From Yokenella regensburgei ATCC 49455 (GTDB lineage Bacteria > Pseudomonadota > Gammaproteobacteria > Enterobacterales > Enterobacteriaceae), in contig NZ_JMPS01000086.1 of the NCBI RefSeq assembly GCF_000735455.1, forward strand, positions 1 through 64,000: DNA of 64,000 bases, in the 5' to 3' direction. Within the stretch, counting starts at the first letter, position 1. Each line of letters begins with the position of its first letter. Below are positions 1 through 10,247 of this stretch, one piece after another. Under the pieces are notes generated by a model. The model was not told the origin of the DNA. It saw only the letters and a list, made by a program, of their open reading frames with translations, and ran no database searches. A program made the position numbers and the translations under genes.

Positions 1-3000
1 CCTTTGCTACAGGTCAACACCAGATTCATTGGGTCTCTTTCGCCATCCTTTATCATAGATTCAGCGACATCTTTAACACATGCAGAACCTTTCTCTGCTG
101 CAGTCGCTGCTCCGAAACTCGTTCCAGCCATAGCAAATATTGTTGAACCTACTGATATACCAAGAGTATATTCAGATAGTGGATTATATACGTTATGCAT
201 ATTTTCCATATTATGTATCACTCCAGTCGCTTCTTCTGATGGTAGATAAGTCACTGCTGAGTCAGCCTGCTGGCAATAGTGACTAAACCCATCACCAAAG
301 GATCCAATTCCCTGTAACCCTAATGGGTCTACCCTTGTAACTGGATTAAGCGGATATTGATACAGATTCCACCCTCCTTTCAACCCTATCGGATCCTGGG
401 TGATATACCTCCCCAGCCCCGGGTCGTAGTACCGGTGGCGGTTATAATGCAGCCCTGACTCCTCATCATACTGTTGCCCCGGCAGGCGTATCTGTTGCTC
501 CAGGTGCGCCGGGTTCTCCTCACTCAGCTGGTTTCCCCATTCGTCATACTCCGCACGCCAGGCCAGTGTGTTATCCGGGCTCACCAGCGCCAGCGGCAGA
601 CCACGATGGTCGCAGTGATAAAGATGGATTTTCCGCTCCGGCTCATCGTACGGCTCCAGCTGTCCCGCCATCTGCGCCACCGTCAGCCCGCATCCCGCCA
701 GCCACTGCCGGCTCTCCTCACTTACCGCGTTACGTCTCAGCTCTCCTTCCAGCCGGTCCAGCATCGCCGTCAGCGCCGCCGGGAACGGTACTTTACGGCC
801 ATCCTCGCTGCCCTCCTGCGCCAGCTTCTCCGCCAGGCTCCGGTGCTGCGCCTTCGCCTGTTCAGCCGCCTCTGTTTCAACGCGTACCAGCGGCGTGAAG
901 CTCCCCGGCGCGTACACCGTCTGGATACGGCTCTGCGGTGTCTGCACCGTCGTCAGCCTGTCGCCCTCCCAGCCGTACCACGTCTCATACGCCGTGCCCG
1001 ACAGCGCCGTCCGCGTGTCGCTCCAGTGAACGGGTTCGCGCTTCCATATTTGTTTACCCACACGGCGACCCAGCGGATCGTAGATATACCGTCCCTCCAT
1101 CTGTGTCTCACCGCTCTGCGTGCGTATGTAGTGCACCAGCCGGTGCTGGCTGTCGTATTCATACCGGTGCGTCCGCTCGTCGTTCATCCGGATAACCCCT
1201 TCCGGGATACGGTCCGTCTTCTCCGTCAGTCTTCCGTAACGGTCATAGCGGTACCGATACTGTGCGTCCTCCGTGATGCGGTTATTCCCCCATGCCTTTC
1301 TGCTGCTGTCAGGATAAAACTCCGGGTCCGGCAGCCGGTTTCCTGCCGGGTCGGTGGCATATGGCAGGGTAATGTCCAGATTAGCGGTGGTGGTGTGCAC
1401 GCCAGTTAATCGCCCGCTATCGCTGTAGCGATATTCCCGCATCTGCTGCGGCCCGCTGATGCGCACCAGCCTGCCGCCCTCATCGTAACCGTATTCACGG
1501 TTAAGCTGCGGCTGCGTCAGGTACTGTTGCCGGAGCTGACCGCTCGCGGAGTATGTGGTGCTCTGTTCGTAAGCGTCCGTGCCTGTGCCGAACCGCCGCT
1601 GCACCTCCCGGTGCAGTCTGTCCCGCCTGTACTCTACCAGCGGCATATCCCCCAGCTTCATTCCCGCCAGGTAACCGCTGCCGTAGGTCAGCCACTCCAC
1701 CGGCGGCAGACCATCCGGCTGAAACCGGTTCGCCAGTCCCTGCTCACTGTATCCCTGTAACGTCTCATGCTGCCATAACAGCGCATTCGTCTGCGGGTCA
1801 CTCACCGTCTGCCGTTCGCTGATACGGCGGCCCTTGTCGTCATAACCGTAATGTACCGCTACCCGCTGACCTTCGCTGATATGACTCAGCGCTGTCAGCC
1901 AGCCCTGTTCATTATACTGCCAGCGCTCAGCCTCCTGGCCATTAACGGTACGGTGCGTCAGCCGGTCTGCGTCATCGTAGTGCCAGTGTGTGACCAGGTC
2001 TTCATCCTCGCTGCACACCATCTGTCCGGTCTCGTCATAGCCATACCGCTGCGTTCTCCCGTCAAAGCCCGTCTGCTGTATGAGGCGGTCCAGTTCATCC
2101 CAGGTAAAGTCGCTGTGGCTCCCGTTCTCATTCGCCAGCCGTGTCACCCGGCCTGCGGCATCGTATTCCATCCGCCGCGTCAGCCCGCCCTGCGTGGTAA
2201 TCAGTACTTTTCCCCGGCTGTCATACTGCATTTCAGTCCGACTTCCGTCCGGGCCAGTGACGGTGGTGATGTCACTCGCCTCGTTATAGTCATAGCGGGT
2301 TTCGCGGTCCTGATTATCTTTCTGGCTCACCAGCCTGCCGCGGTTATCGTAAGTCCGGTACAGGCTCTGCCCTTCCTCACGGTGGACGGCTGTCATCCGG
2401 CCAGAGCGGTCATACTCATACCGCGTTTCATACCCCGAACAGTCGGTAAACGCCAGCAACTGCCCGTAGCCATTCCAGCGCATCGTCCTGTTGCTGCCCG
2501 TCGCGTCCTGCACCGCAGAGGGGAATTCATCCTGTGGATTATCATAGCGGTACTGCGTCGTCTCACCGGTACGCGACGTCTCCGCCGTCAGCCTGCCTTT
2601 ATCATCGTACTCCCGCGTGTTCCTCAGCCCGTCCGGGTATGTGGTGGACGTCAGCTGCCGCTGGCTGTTGTAACCATAGCGTACCGTCCTCCCATCCGGC
2701 CCCGTCACCGCCGTTACCAGCCCCGACGCCATGTGCAGGCTGTACTTCGTCCTTCGCCCCGCCGCGTCAGTCCGCGCCTTCAGCCTTCCCATCGGGTCGA
2801 ACTCGCTGCGCGTCACGCTGCCATCGGCATATTCCTTCATCACCACCCGCTTCAGGCCACCTTCACCCTCTGTATGCAGTACCTCGCGTCTTCCCAGGCT
2901 GTCGGTGATGGTGACGCTGTTTTTCTCATACGCATAGCGGTAGCTTAGCCCTCCCGGATTTAGCTGTTCCATGACGTGCCCTGTCTCATCATAGCGGTAG

Positions 3001-4061
3001 CGCATCGATGGCCTGCCCGCAAAACCGTGGCCCGTCATCCGCCCCGGATGCTCCGCGTCATACACGAAGCTGCGGACCTGTATCCCACCACGATCGTACA
3101 CCGCCAGCAGCTCACCCCGCGGCGTGTACCCGTAGCACGACAGCATCACCGGCTCCTGCTCTCTCTCCGTGTCCGGCTCGTGCGTCAGCCATATCTGCGA
3201 GAGTCGGATACCCTTGTCCGTTCCGTATTTCGTGGCGGGCAGCGTCTCCGGGTATGCCGATACTAAAGCAGGGTCTGACTGACGGGCCGCCTCCGCCCGC
3301 TGCGCCTGTGTGCTCAGCACCAGTTGAAAGCGCCGCCCCGCTCCGTCCGTCACCCCGGTAATATTCCCAGCCAGTTCACCCTCTGCGGCGCGCTGATACA
3401 CCAGCCTCCGCCCGTAGCGGTCCGTCAGCCCCGTCAGCACCCGGTACAGCGGCAACCGCGCAGGCAGCACCTCATCTGCACCAGGCACCCGCTCCGCCCA
3501 TCCCAGTATCCACCACGGTCCCTGCAGACTGTTTGTCGCCAGGTACGTATTCGGACTCTGCCTGATATCTTCCGGAAGCTGCTGCCAGAGACCATGCAGC
3601 GGGTTGCTTTTATCCAGCGCCGGCACCCCGCACCGCGCCAGCCAGAACGACTCGCTGCGACTGAAGACAGACTCGCCCGGCGACAGCGGCTCAAAGTGAA
3701 TGCTCCGGCCACCGTTATCGTTCAGTATCAGTTCCCGCTCAAGGAGTTGCAGACGCATATCAAAGGGGGCTTTCCAGCCAGGGCCGAAGATGCCCACTGG
3801 GGCGGGCGTCCGCGTCCGGTAACTGCTGTAAGAACGGGAAAACACAAATGGCAGCGGGCCGGGCAGGGCAAAATCTGTTTCGCCGGGCAGTACCTTCGCT
3901 CCCAGCAAAGGGTTTACCGGCGGACCGTAGGTGATGCCGCCCGGACACACTGAACACGCCACTCCCGTCGGCGCGCCTATCAATACTCCCGCCGACCCCT
4001 GGACTATCTGGCCTCCCATCTGAGTCATGTCACCCAGACGCGCCGCTGGTTTTCCGTTCAT
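1..4061 (-). CDS. rhs: Rhs-family T6SS effector with N-terminal PAAR domain (3' end outside window)
   Basis: The reading frame starts at 4061 after an AAGGAG-like ribosome site and stays open to base 1, giving at least 1353 residues. The N-terminus ([14 protein letters not shown]...) is a PAAR-like spike-tip domain without membrane helices, so no EagR chaperone gene is expected, and none lies between it and vgrG. The body is the YD-repeat Rhs shell. Near the end comes the conserved core boundary ([20 protein letters not shown], then DPIGL and DPLG at about 318-329). After DPLG the sequence becomes AT-rich and unlike the core: this is the variable C-terminal toxin, of which about 105 residues are visible. 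I do not recognise the toxin. It lies 55 bp downstream of vgrG on the same strand, which fits delivery on that VgrG. Its immunity gene should lie to the left of the window. Confidence 0.93.
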   Translation of the reverse strand, partial: MNGKPAARLGDMTQMGGQIVQGSAGVLIGAPTGVACSVCPGGITYGPPVNPLLGAKVLPGETDFALPGPLPFVFSRSYSSYRTRTPAPVGIFGPGWKAPFDMRLQLLERELILNDNGGRSIHFEPLSPGESVFSRSESFWLARCGVPALDKSNPLHGLWQQLPEDIRQSPNTYLATNSLQGPWWILGWAERVPGADEVLPARLPLYRVLTGLTDRYGRRLVYQRAAEGELAGNITGVTDGAGRRFQLVLSTQAQRAEAARQSDPALVSAYPETLPATKYGTDKGIRLSQIWLTHEPDTEREQEPVMLSCYGYTPRGELLAVYDRGGIQVRSFVYDAEHPGRMTGHGFAGRPSMRYRYDETGHVMEQLNPGGLSYRYAYEKNSVTITDSLGRREVLHTEGEGGLKRVVMKEYADGSVTRSEFDPMGRLKARTDAAGRRTKYSLHMASGLVTAVTGPDGRTVRYGYNSQRQLTSTTYPDGLRNTREYDDKGRLTAETSRTGETTQYRYDNPQDEFPSAVQDATGSNRTMRWNGYGQLLAFTDCSGYETRYEYDRSGRMTAVHREEGQSLYRTYDNRGRLVSQKDNQDRETRYDYNEASDITTVTGPDGSRTEMQYDSRGKVLITTQGGLTRRMEYDAAGRVTRLANENGSHSDFTWDELDRLIQQTGFDGRTQRYGYDETGQMVCSEDEDLVTHWHYDDADRLTHRTVNGQEAERWQYNEQGWLTALSHISEGQRVAVHYGYDDKGRRISERQTVSDPQTNALLWQHETLQGYSEQGLANRFQPDGLPPVEWLTYGSGYLAGMKLGDMPLVEYRRDRLHREVQRRFGTGTDAYEQSTTYSASGQLRQQYLTQPQLNREYGYDEGGRLVRISGPQQMREYRYSDSGRLTGVHTTTANLDITLPYATDPAGNRLPDPEFYPDSSRKAWGNNRITEDAQYRYRYDRYGRLTEKTDRIPEGVIRMNDERTHRYEYDSQHRLVHYIRTQSGETQMEGRYIYDPLGRRVGKQIWKREPVHWSDTRTALSGTAYETWYGWEGDRLTTVQTPQSRIQTVYAPGSFTPLVRVETEAAEQAKAQHRSLAEKLAQEGSEDGRKVPFPAALTAMLDRLEGELRRNAVSEESRQWLAGCGLTVAQMAGQLEPYDEPERKIHLYHCDHRGLPLALVSPDNTLAWRAEYDEWGNQLSEENPAHLEQQIRLPGQQYDEESGLHYNRHRYYDPGLGRYITQDPIGLKGGWNLYQYPLNPVTRVDPLGLQGIGSFGDGFSHYCQQADSAVTYLPSEEATGVIHNMENMHNVYNPLSEYTLGISVGSTIFAMAGTSFGAATAAEKGSACVKDVAESMIKDGERDPMNLVLTCSK

Positions 4062-4116
4062 GTTATGCTCCTTAACACCCTTTTATTACTTTTTACTGGC
4101 GTTGTTATCAGACAGG

Positions 4117-6192
4117 TTATTTCGGCGCATCCGGCACGGTTTCTGTTGCACCACAGTTCCAGTTGATCATCAGTGCATCACCATTGACGCTTTCCACACC
4201 TTCCAGATCAATTTTTGTCCCATTGAGAAAAATTTTTCCGTCTTTCTTCATTACCAGCCTGGCCTGACCACAACGAAGCTCCAGATGCTCACCAGCAGAA
4301 TAGATGGCTGTCTCCCCGGTACTGTCCAGTCTTGTTTTCCCCACTGAGAAGGTGACGTTGTTCCCCACATTAACGCTGTATCCCATCCCTACCATCAGCG
4401 ATTTATCCAGCCCCACTTGTGAGGACTGCATCATCGCCACCGAGGTATTCATCATGCCGCCCACCATAGTCTGATATGCCAGCCCCACATTCAGGGCGCG
4501 GGCAATCCCCACTTTTTCCACCTGATTTAATCCCACCTTGATAACCTGGTTGCTGCCCACCGTCTCCACCTGGTTGACACCAACATTCTGGATCTGATTA
4601 TTGGTGACAGAGATCATCTGATTATTGCCAATGGTTTCAGCATGGTTATTCGTCACATCAGTGGTACGGTTGTGCAGGACTTCGGTATTCATGTCCTTCT
4701 GCGCGTGCATCGACAGCAGTTCCTGGCCGGTTTTATCCTCAAACATCAGTTCGTTATACCCGCTGCCCATATAGGTCTTTGAGCGGATGGTCATCTGCGT
4801 CTTCGTCCCAGGCAGCCCGCCCGGTGGCGGGTTATCCGCGTGATACGTCCGCCCCATGATGATCGGCTGGTCCGGGTCCCCGTTCAGGAAGTCCACTATC
4901 ACCTCCTGCCCCACCCGCGGGATTGCCAGGTTACCGAACCCCGGCCCCGCCCACGCCTGCACCACCCGTATCCAGCACGAGCTGTCCTGGTTCGCTGGGT
5001 TATACCGGTCCCAGTTAAACTTCACCCGCACCCGACCATGCTCGTCGCAGAAGATTTCCTCCCCCTCCGGACCCGTCACCACCGCCGACTGCGGGCCGTC
5101 CACTGACGGCTTTGCCTGCGGAGCCGGACGCCACGTCCTGTCCGCCGGGATCACCGTAAAATCATTCTCAAGGGTGGTCCCTGAACCGGAACGCCCCGCC
5201 GCCGCCTGCGGCTGCTTCCCCTGCAAATCGCTGCTCACCACCTGCCATTCCCGGTTCAGGCCCGCGTGCGGGTGTCCCGTCAGCCGAAGACGCCGTCCCG
5301 GCCAGATTTCCGGCGAGCGGCTTTTTCCCTGCGCCTCTTCGGCATTATTGCGCCATCCCTCCACCTGCCAGCGGGCGAACTTCTGCCCGTGCCCGTCCTT
5401 GAAGCGCCCCGGATAGTCAAACACCTCATACTGCGTGCGCTGGTAATCCTGGTTCTGTCCCTGCTCCTCAAAACGCCCTGCCCAGCCGGGGCGTTTAAAG
5501 GTGTAGTCTTTGGCAACGACGGACGAAGGGCGGATTTGCGCGCTATGGCGGAACTGGCTGATGCACGGCGTGCTCACTTCGGTTCGGGTATTCGGGTTCC
5601 ACGGGATGTCAAACGCCTCCGGCAGAAAGCGCACCGTGTCGCCTATCACCAGGCTCTGGTCATCGCTGTCAGGCGAGTGCTCTTCGTAGAAGAACAGCCC
5701 TTCCTCCGCCGCCATCCGCGTCAGAAAGTCATAGTCCGTTTCACCGTACTGCACGCAGAATTCCCGCGCCGGATGCGCCTCGCTGAACAGCGGACTCCAG
5801 TCCGTCACATCGTTTTCCTGCAATATCGTCCCCAGGATGCTTTTAATGTCCTCATTCTGGAAAATACGGGAGTTCTGCCGCAGTGCGGCGCGCCACAGCG
5901 GCGGGCGGACTCTCATGCTGTACAGCATCTGGTGTCCGTCGTTTTCCCCCTGCTCGAACCAGGTCACAATACCGTTCACCCGTCGCCGTATCTCATCGTC
6001 CTGCCAGATTTTCAGGTGCGCCGGTTTTTCCAGCACCTGAGAGAAGTCAACGCTGAGAAGCTGCTGGCTGACCAGCGAGATATCGAGGGAAAACAACCCG
6101 GAAAAGGACTGGCGCAGGTGAAAGGACTCCACGACCAGCGCATCGGGCGGCAGGCCGTCCACCTCCAGCGTGAAACGTAATCCTGTTGACAT
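4117..6192 (-). CDS. vgrG: VgrG (TssI) T6SS spike protein
   Basis: The 691-residue protein is the trimeric spike that caps the Hcp tube and carries PAAR/Rhs effectors. The N-terminal part (about residues 1-380) is the gp27-like region. The gp5-like OB-fold follows, with the typical run GEEIFCDEHGRVRVKFNWDR and WAGPGFGNLAIPRVGQEVIV. The C-terminal half has the repeated needle motif with many xxVGxNQ units (NVGVNQ, TVGSNQ, KVGLNQ) expected for the beta-helix. The length is that of a plain VgrG: there is no extra catalytic domain, so the toxic activity is in the downstream Rhs. A GGAGG site precedes the ATG. Confidence 0.95.
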   Translation of the reverse strand: MSTGLRFTLEVDGLPPDALVVESFHLRQSFSGLFSLDISLVSQQLLSVDFSQVLEKPAHLKIWQDDEIRRRVNGIVTWFEQGENDGHQMLYSMRVRPPLWRAALRQNSRIFQNEDIKSILGTILQENDVTDWSPLFSEAHPAREFCVQYGETDYDFLTRMAAEEGLFFYEEHSPDSDDQSLVIGDTVRFLPEAFDIPWNPNTRTEVSTPCISQFRHSAQIRPSSVVAKDYTFKRPGWAGRFEEQGQNQDYQRTQYEVFDYPGRFKDGHGQKFARWQVEGWRNNAEEAQGKSRSPEIWPGRRLRLTGHPHAGLNREWQVVSSDLQGKQPQAAAGRSGSGTTLENDFTVIPADRTWRPAPQAKPSVDGPQSAVVTGPEGEEIFCDEHGRVRVKFNWDRYNPANQDSSCWIRVVQAWAGPGFGNLAIPRVGQEVIVDFLNGDPDQPIIMGRTYHADNPPPGGLPGTKTQMTIRSKTYMGSGYNELMFEDKTGQELLSMHAQKDMNTEVLHNRTTDVTNNHAETIGNNQMISVTNNQIQNVGVNQVETVGSNQVIKVGLNQVEKVGIARALNVGLAYQTMVGGMMNTSVAMMQSSQVGLDKSLMVGMGYSVNVGNNVTFSVGKTRLDSTGETAIYSAGEHLELRCGQARLVMKKDGKIFLNGTKIDLEGVESVNGDALMINWNCGATETVPDAPK

Positions 6193-6365
6193 GAATAACC
6201 TCCTGAATTAACAGGGAAATGAAGCCACCGGTGCCGGACAGCGGCAAATGACAGTACAGCGTTACGCTTGTATTCAGGCACGCTACCGCCGAAGTTTCCG
6301 GCATCCGCCATCTCCCGTAAAAAACGTAGCCCCTTACTGACACTGCTTTTTATTTACGTTCCCCA

Positions 6366-6400
6366 ACAAAAACAGCATCCCGCAAAAGCGGGATGCTGTT
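6366..6400 (-). terminator. Rho-independent terminator after hcp
   Basis: A perfect 13-bp inverted repeat (6371-6383 with 6388-6400) has a 4-nt loop. On the minus strand it is followed by a T-rich run. It sits 5 bases beyond the hcp stop and separates hcp from vgrG, which would let hcp be transcribed much more than vgrG. Confidence 0.88.
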
Positions 6401-6405
6401 GATAC

Positions 6406-6924
6406 TTACGCTTCCAGCGGCGCACGCCAGTCGTCAGCACCGGAAGTTCCTGACTTGACGTGCTCCCACTCAACCTTGCGGTAAGCCAGTGAAACTTCGA
6501 GCAACTGGGTGAACTCACGCTTTGCCGGATCCTGGCAGTGCGGCATATGAAGCTTCATATCCACAATCGTCGAATCCGTCAGGCGGGTGGTGAAGTAATG
6601 CTCCTGTTTGCCTTCGACAGAGGTACGCCACCAGTGCAGTTCAGTTTTTGGCAGCATTTCACCGGAAGCCAGCGCGTTGTACAGCAGCGGCACGGCTTTA
6701 TTCAGCGCCACGGTAAAAATGAACGGCTTGTGAGAACGCTGGCCACTCGGCTGCCCGGACTGCGGATCGGTTGGTACAGTCACGTTATGCAGGAACTCCT
6801 GAACCAGCATCTCATCTTCGTGGCCCTGCACGTAGATATTGCCGACAGAATCTGCGGTGAACGCGCCAGCGGTAATATTCCCCTGGGTTTGCCCCGTAAT
6901 CGAGATATAACACGGTGTTGGCAT
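6406..6924 (-). CDS. hcp: Hcp (TssD) T6SS tube protein
   Basis: This 172-residue protein builds the hexameric inner tube of the T6SS. It starts MPTPCYISITGQTQGNITAG and contains the family pattern VQGHEDEM, HKPFIFT, ELHWWR and YRKVEWEHVKSGTSGADDW. It is the longer Hcp class and clearly different from the 159-residue Hcp at 26910-27389, so the locus encodes two tube paralogues. An AAGGAG site precedes the ATG. It is monocistronic in appearance: its own terminator follows, and it diverges from tssB across a long AT-rich region. Confidence 0.96.
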   Translation of the reverse strand: MPTPCYISITGQTQGNITAGAFTADSVGNIYVQGHEDEMLVQEFLHNVTVPTDPQSGQPSGQRSHKPFIFTVALNKAVPLLYNALASGEMLPKTELHWWRTSVEGKQEHYFTTRLTDSTIVDMKLHMPHCQDPAKREFTQLLEVSLAYRKVEWEHVKSGTSGADDWRAPLEA

Positions 6925-7562
6925 TTATAAACTCCTTGTTAATGGTTTACGACACTTACATATATCTGCCGAAAGATATCCGACAGATAAAAACAGGCGA
7001 GTTACATAAAAAACTCTGTAGTTTAAGCTCTCTTCATATGGCACTCTGAACCGTACAGCCAGAAGCTAAAAAGTCTCCACATGATGACTTAATTACATGC
7101 TGATATATTCACAAGTGATATATCAACATTCACTTCTATAAACCCACAACGATACTTCACCTATAAACAAGTATTAAATAATCACTTTTTTATCACTAGA
7201 AACCTTTATAACACCCATTTACCACCCACTCATCTTATAAATTATAATCATGAATTATAAGTTCATACCAATATCATTCACCACCAACACAATTAAATGT
7301 AAAAATCTTATAAATCAGTGAGTTATACAATCATTAAGAATAATTAAAATCTCTATTTAGTTATTTTTAATGATGATAGCCAAACCAGTAAAAATAAACA
7401 GTACGGAATAATACCTCTGTCTACCATTCGAAAAAAGTGCTTCTCAAAAAAAATTCCTCGCGTAAAATGATTGCCATGAATTTTTATATCTCACGGCATT
7501 CCATTGTTCCATGGCCTGTACGGATATGCAGAACATATAACGTAACCTGATGGATTATTTCT
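6925..7562. promoter_or_regulatory. AT-rich divergent intergenic region between hcp and tssB
   Basis: These 638 bp hold no credible gene. The region is far more AT-rich than the flanking T6SS genes. It must contain the promoters for both the hcp side and the tssB side. A TAAAAT box at 7463-7468 is a possible -10 for tssB, but no good -35 precedes it. I found no convincing Fur box or sigma-54 element. The composition is what H-NS silencing targets usually look like (inference). Confidence 0.6.
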
Positions 7563-8066
7563 ATGAGTAAAGATTACAACGGTAGCGTGGCACCTAAAGA
7601 ACGAATTAATATTTCTTATATTCCAAAAACTGACGGAGAGCCTTCTGAGGTGGAGTTACCCCTCAATATGTTAATAGTGGGTAATACCGGTAACTCACAG
7701 GAAACAGCGCCACTTGATGAACGCCAGATGGTTTCAATCGACAAACACTCATTCAATTCAGTGATGGCAGAAGCGGCGATTAGCCTGAATTTTGCAGTTC
7801 CGGCAGCATTGAAGGACGACGCAAAAGATGGCGATGAGATGAATGTCTCTCTGGATATTAAATCCCTGAACGATTTTTCTCCGGACAGTGTGGCAAAACA
7901 GGTGCCGGAGGTGAACAAATTACTGGAGCTACGCGAAGCGCTGACAGCATTAAAAGGCCCGCTGGGTAATTTGCCTGCATTTCGCGCCCAGCTTCAGGCA
8001 TTGCTGGAAAATGAAGAATCCCGCGAACAGTTACTGCGGGAAATAAGTCAGGCAGAAAACCAGTAA
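7563..8066 (+). CDS. tssB: TssB (VipA) contractile sheath small subunit
   Basis: This 167-residue protein pairs with TssC to build the contractile T6SS sheath. Recognisable features are the start with APKERINISY, the middle motif ERQMVSIDKHSFNSVM followed by NFAVP, and the C-terminal NKLLELREALTALKGPLGN segment typical of the family. It is the first gene of the large rightward T6SS operon. The next intact gene, tssC, is 291 bp away, which is unusually far. The gap contains a degraded tssC-like piece. Confidence 0.95.
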   Translation: MSKDYNGSVAPKERINISYIPKTDGEPSEVELPLNMLIVGNTGNSQETAPLDERQMVSIDKHSFNSVMAEAAISLNFAVPAALKDDAKDGDEMNVSLDIKSLNDFSPDSVAKQVPEVNKLLELREALTALKGPLGNLPAFRAQLQALLENEESREQLLREISQAENQ

Positions 8067-8095
8067 CCACTGTTTTCCAGGGAGATTGTCCTGGA

Positions 8096-8276
8096 ATGGG
8101 CTTGCAAAAAGACATCACCAGAACCGATGACACAATAACGCAGGCGGTGATCCGGGCTATGTATCAGTCAGACAGGCGAAATCAACACAGAAACACTGGC
8201 TGTATTAATCGCGGTGCTAGACCAGAGGATCGGATGTCTGATGGATGAAACCATCCATATCAACGGGTACCAGTAG
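8096..8276 (+). pseudogene. Decayed tssC-like fragment between tssB and tssC
   Basis: A short frame from the ATG at 8096 reads TDDTITQAVIRAMYQSD. After a +1 shift near 8172-8178 the next frame reads EINTETLAVLIAVLDQRIGC and LMDETIHINGYQ, then TAG at 8274. The joined peptide aligns by eye with the N-terminal helix region of the neighbouring TssC (MIADIDARISRQMDAIIH then QFQ): LIAVLDQRIGCLMDETIH shares I, A, D, R, I, M, D, I and H in register. No further homology follows the stop. The simplest reading is the N-terminal remnant of a second tssC. The similarity is short and should be treated as tentative. Confidence 0.5.
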
Positions 8277-8357
8277 ATGAGGCCACACTGGCGGAAGGTG
8301 TTCCACTGACAGTGAAACCTGGCTCCAGAAATACAGATCAACACAAGGATTTTCAGT

Positions 8358-9830
8358 ATGTCTTTACAGGAAGAGGAACTTGTTTCCGCCCGCACTGAAC
8401 AGGGGAGCCATGCCCCGTCGCTGCTTGATGAAATCATGGCGCAAACCCGTATCCAGCCTGGCGCTGACGGTTATGATATTGCCCGCCAGGGCGTAACGGC
8501 TTTTGTTGCCAGTCTCCTGCAATCCAGTTCGCCAGTAGACCCCGTAAACAAACTGGCCGTGGACAGTATGATTGCGGACATCGACGCCCGTATCAGCCGC
8601 CAGATGGATGCTATTATTCACGCCCCTCAGTTTCAGCAACTGGAGTCGTTCTGGCGTTCAATGAAAGCCCTGGTGGACCGCGTTGATTTTCGCGAGAATA
8701 TTAAGGTTAATATCCTGCATGTCACCAAGGAAGAATTGCTGGACGATTTCGAGTTCGCGCCAGAAATTACCCAGTCAGGCTTCTATAAGCATGTTTATTC
8801 CAGCGGATTTGGCCAGTTTGGTGGTGAACCCATTGCGGCGGTATTAGGCGCATATGAATTCAAAAATACCACGCCGGACATGAAACTGCTGAACTATGTC
8901 AGTGCCGTCGGTGCTATGGCTCATGCGCCGTTCCTGTCTTCCGTATCGCCGGAATTTATGGGACTAAATTCATGGACTGAGTTGCCCAATATCAAAGATC
9001 TTTATTCCATCTTTGAAAGCCCGGCCTACACAAAATGGCGCACCCTGCGTGATTCCGAAGACTCTCGCTACCTGGGGCTAACCGCACCGCGTTTTCTGCT
9101 CCGCCAGCCCTATTCCGCCGCCGAAAACCCCATCAGGAGTTTCAATTACTCCGAAGATGTCAGCCACAGCCACGAGCATTATCTGTGGGGCAATACCGCC
9201 TGGATGTTGGCCAGTAATGTGGCCGACTCGTTCGCGAAATATCGATGGGCACCGAATATTATTGGGCCGCAGAGCGGCGGAGCGGTAAAAGATCTGCCGG
9301 TACATCTGTATGAATCAATGGGCCAGATTCAGGCCAAGATCCCAACAGAGGTGCTGATCACCGACCGCCGTGAATTTGAACTGGCTGAAGAGGGATTCAT
9401 CACCCTGACCATGCGCAAGGGCAGCGATAACGCCGCCTTTTTCTCCGCCAATTCGGTTCAGAAGCCCAAGCATTTTCCGGGCAAAGATGCCGAAACCAAC
9501 TACAAACTGGGTACGCAACTACCGTACCTGTTCATTATCAACCGCCTCGCACACTACATTAAAGTTTTGCAACGCGAGCAGCTTGGGTCGTGGAAAGAGA
9601 GAAGTGACCTTGAGCGGGAACTTAATATTTGGGTCCGCCAGTATGTTGCTGACCAGGAGAATCCACCCGCCGACGTCCGCAGCCGTAAGCCCCTGCGTGG
9701 CGCTAAAGTTGAGGTTCTGGACGTGGACGGCGAACTTGGCTGGTATCAGGTGGCTATTTCCGCAAGACCCCATTTTAAATATATGGGTGCGTCGTTTGAA
9801 CTGTCTTTAGTCGGACGGTTAGACAAGTGA
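8358..9830 (+). CDS. tssC: TssC (VipB) contractile sheath large subunit
   Basis: The 490-residue protein is the large sheath subunit. Typical motifs are DIDARISRQMDAIIHAPQFQ, then FWRSMKALVD, the DFEFAPEITQSGFYKHVY region with FGQFGGEP, the HAPFLSSVSPEFM motif, and a C-terminal RPHFKYMGASFELSLVGRLD that ends the family. AAGGA precedes the ATG. The stop overlaps the GTG start of tssE by four bases (GTGA), so the two are probably translationally coupled. Confidence 0.97.
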   Translation: MSLQEEELVSARTEQGSHAPSLLDEIMAQTRIQPGADGYDIARQGVTAFVASLLQSSSPVDPVNKLAVDSMIADIDARISRQMDAIIHAPQFQQLESFWRSMKALVDRVDFRENIKVNILHVTKEELLDDFEFAPEITQSGFYKHVYSSGFGQFGGEPIAAVLGAYEFKNTTPDMKLLNYVSAVGAMAHAPFLSSVSPEFMGLNSWTELPNIKDLYSIFESPAYTKWRTLRDSEDSRYLGLTAPRFLLRQPYSAAENPIRSFNYSEDVSHSHEHYLWGNTAWMLASNVADSFAKYRWAPNIIGPQSGGAVKDLPVHLYESMGQIQAKIPTEVLITDRREFELAEEGFITLTMRKGSDNAAFFSANSVQKPKHFPGKDAETNYKLGTQLPYLFIINRLAHYIKVLQREQLGSWKERSDLERELNIWVRQYVADQENPPADVRSRKPLRGAKVEVLDVDGELGWYQVAISARPHFKYMGASFELSLVGRLDK

Positions 9831-10243
9831 TACCGGAGCGCGAGAAGCCTGCCGGATCTCTGTTTGAACGTCTGGAAAACCCTCCTGCCAGAAACTGGCG
9901 GGGGGGCAGTAATATAGAAGCATTCAGACAGTCCATTCGCGACAGCCTGCGAAATATCCTGAACACCCGCTCCGGCAGTTGTCGGGGCACCCCGGGGCTG
10001 GGCATTCAAGAGCCGGAAGGGGCTGATAATTACCGCAGCGCCATGAGCCGGGCCATCGTGCAGTGCATTGAGAGTTATGAACCCCGGATCTCACACGCTG
10101 AGGTCCGGGGGGGACTTCCCCAGGCGGCCAGCCCACAGGAAATAACCTTCCATATCACCGCCTGGGTGACATTTAACGGCATCAACGATGTGCTTGAGTT
10201 TGATATGGCTCCGGACGGCAGTCAGCATTATCGGGTGGAGTAG
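9827..10243 (+). CDS. tssE: TssE baseplate protein (gp25-like)
   Basis: This 138-residue gp25-like protein is the baseplate component that starts sheath assembly. It contains SLFERLENP near the start, RDSLRNILNTR in the middle and IESYEPRI, the ExR-type region of gp25 proteins. The start is GTG at 9827, overlapping the tssC stop. No ATG lies near enough to be a better start. Four bases separate its stop from the tssF ATG. Confidence 0.92.
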   Translation: MIPEREKPAGSLFERLENPPARNWRGGSNIEAFRQSIRDSLRNILNTRSGSCRGTPGLGIQEPEGADNYRSAMSRAIVQCIESYEPRISHAEVRGGLPQAASPQEITFHITAWVTFNGINDVLEFDMAPDGSQHYRVE

Positions 10244-10247
10244 AAAA

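Noticed and set aside
474-3953. Plus-strand open frames of 311, 365 and 209 codons over the Rhs gene
   Set aside because: They are antisense to the continuous Rhs frame, Arg/Pro/His-rich, and match no family. They reflect GC-rich codon bias of the real gene.
5266-6180. 304-codon plus-strand frame over vgrG
   Set aside because: Antisense to a clearly coding VgrG and without domain features.
7255-7285. AT-rich near-palindrome (CTTATAAATTATAATC...) before tssB
   Set aside because: Imperfect, and expected by chance in such AT-rich DNA. It does not match Fur or another known operator well.
7510-7535. Possible sigma-54 promoter (TGGCC...TGC) before tssB
   Set aside because: The GG and GC elements are 13 bases apart instead of 10, so it does not fit.
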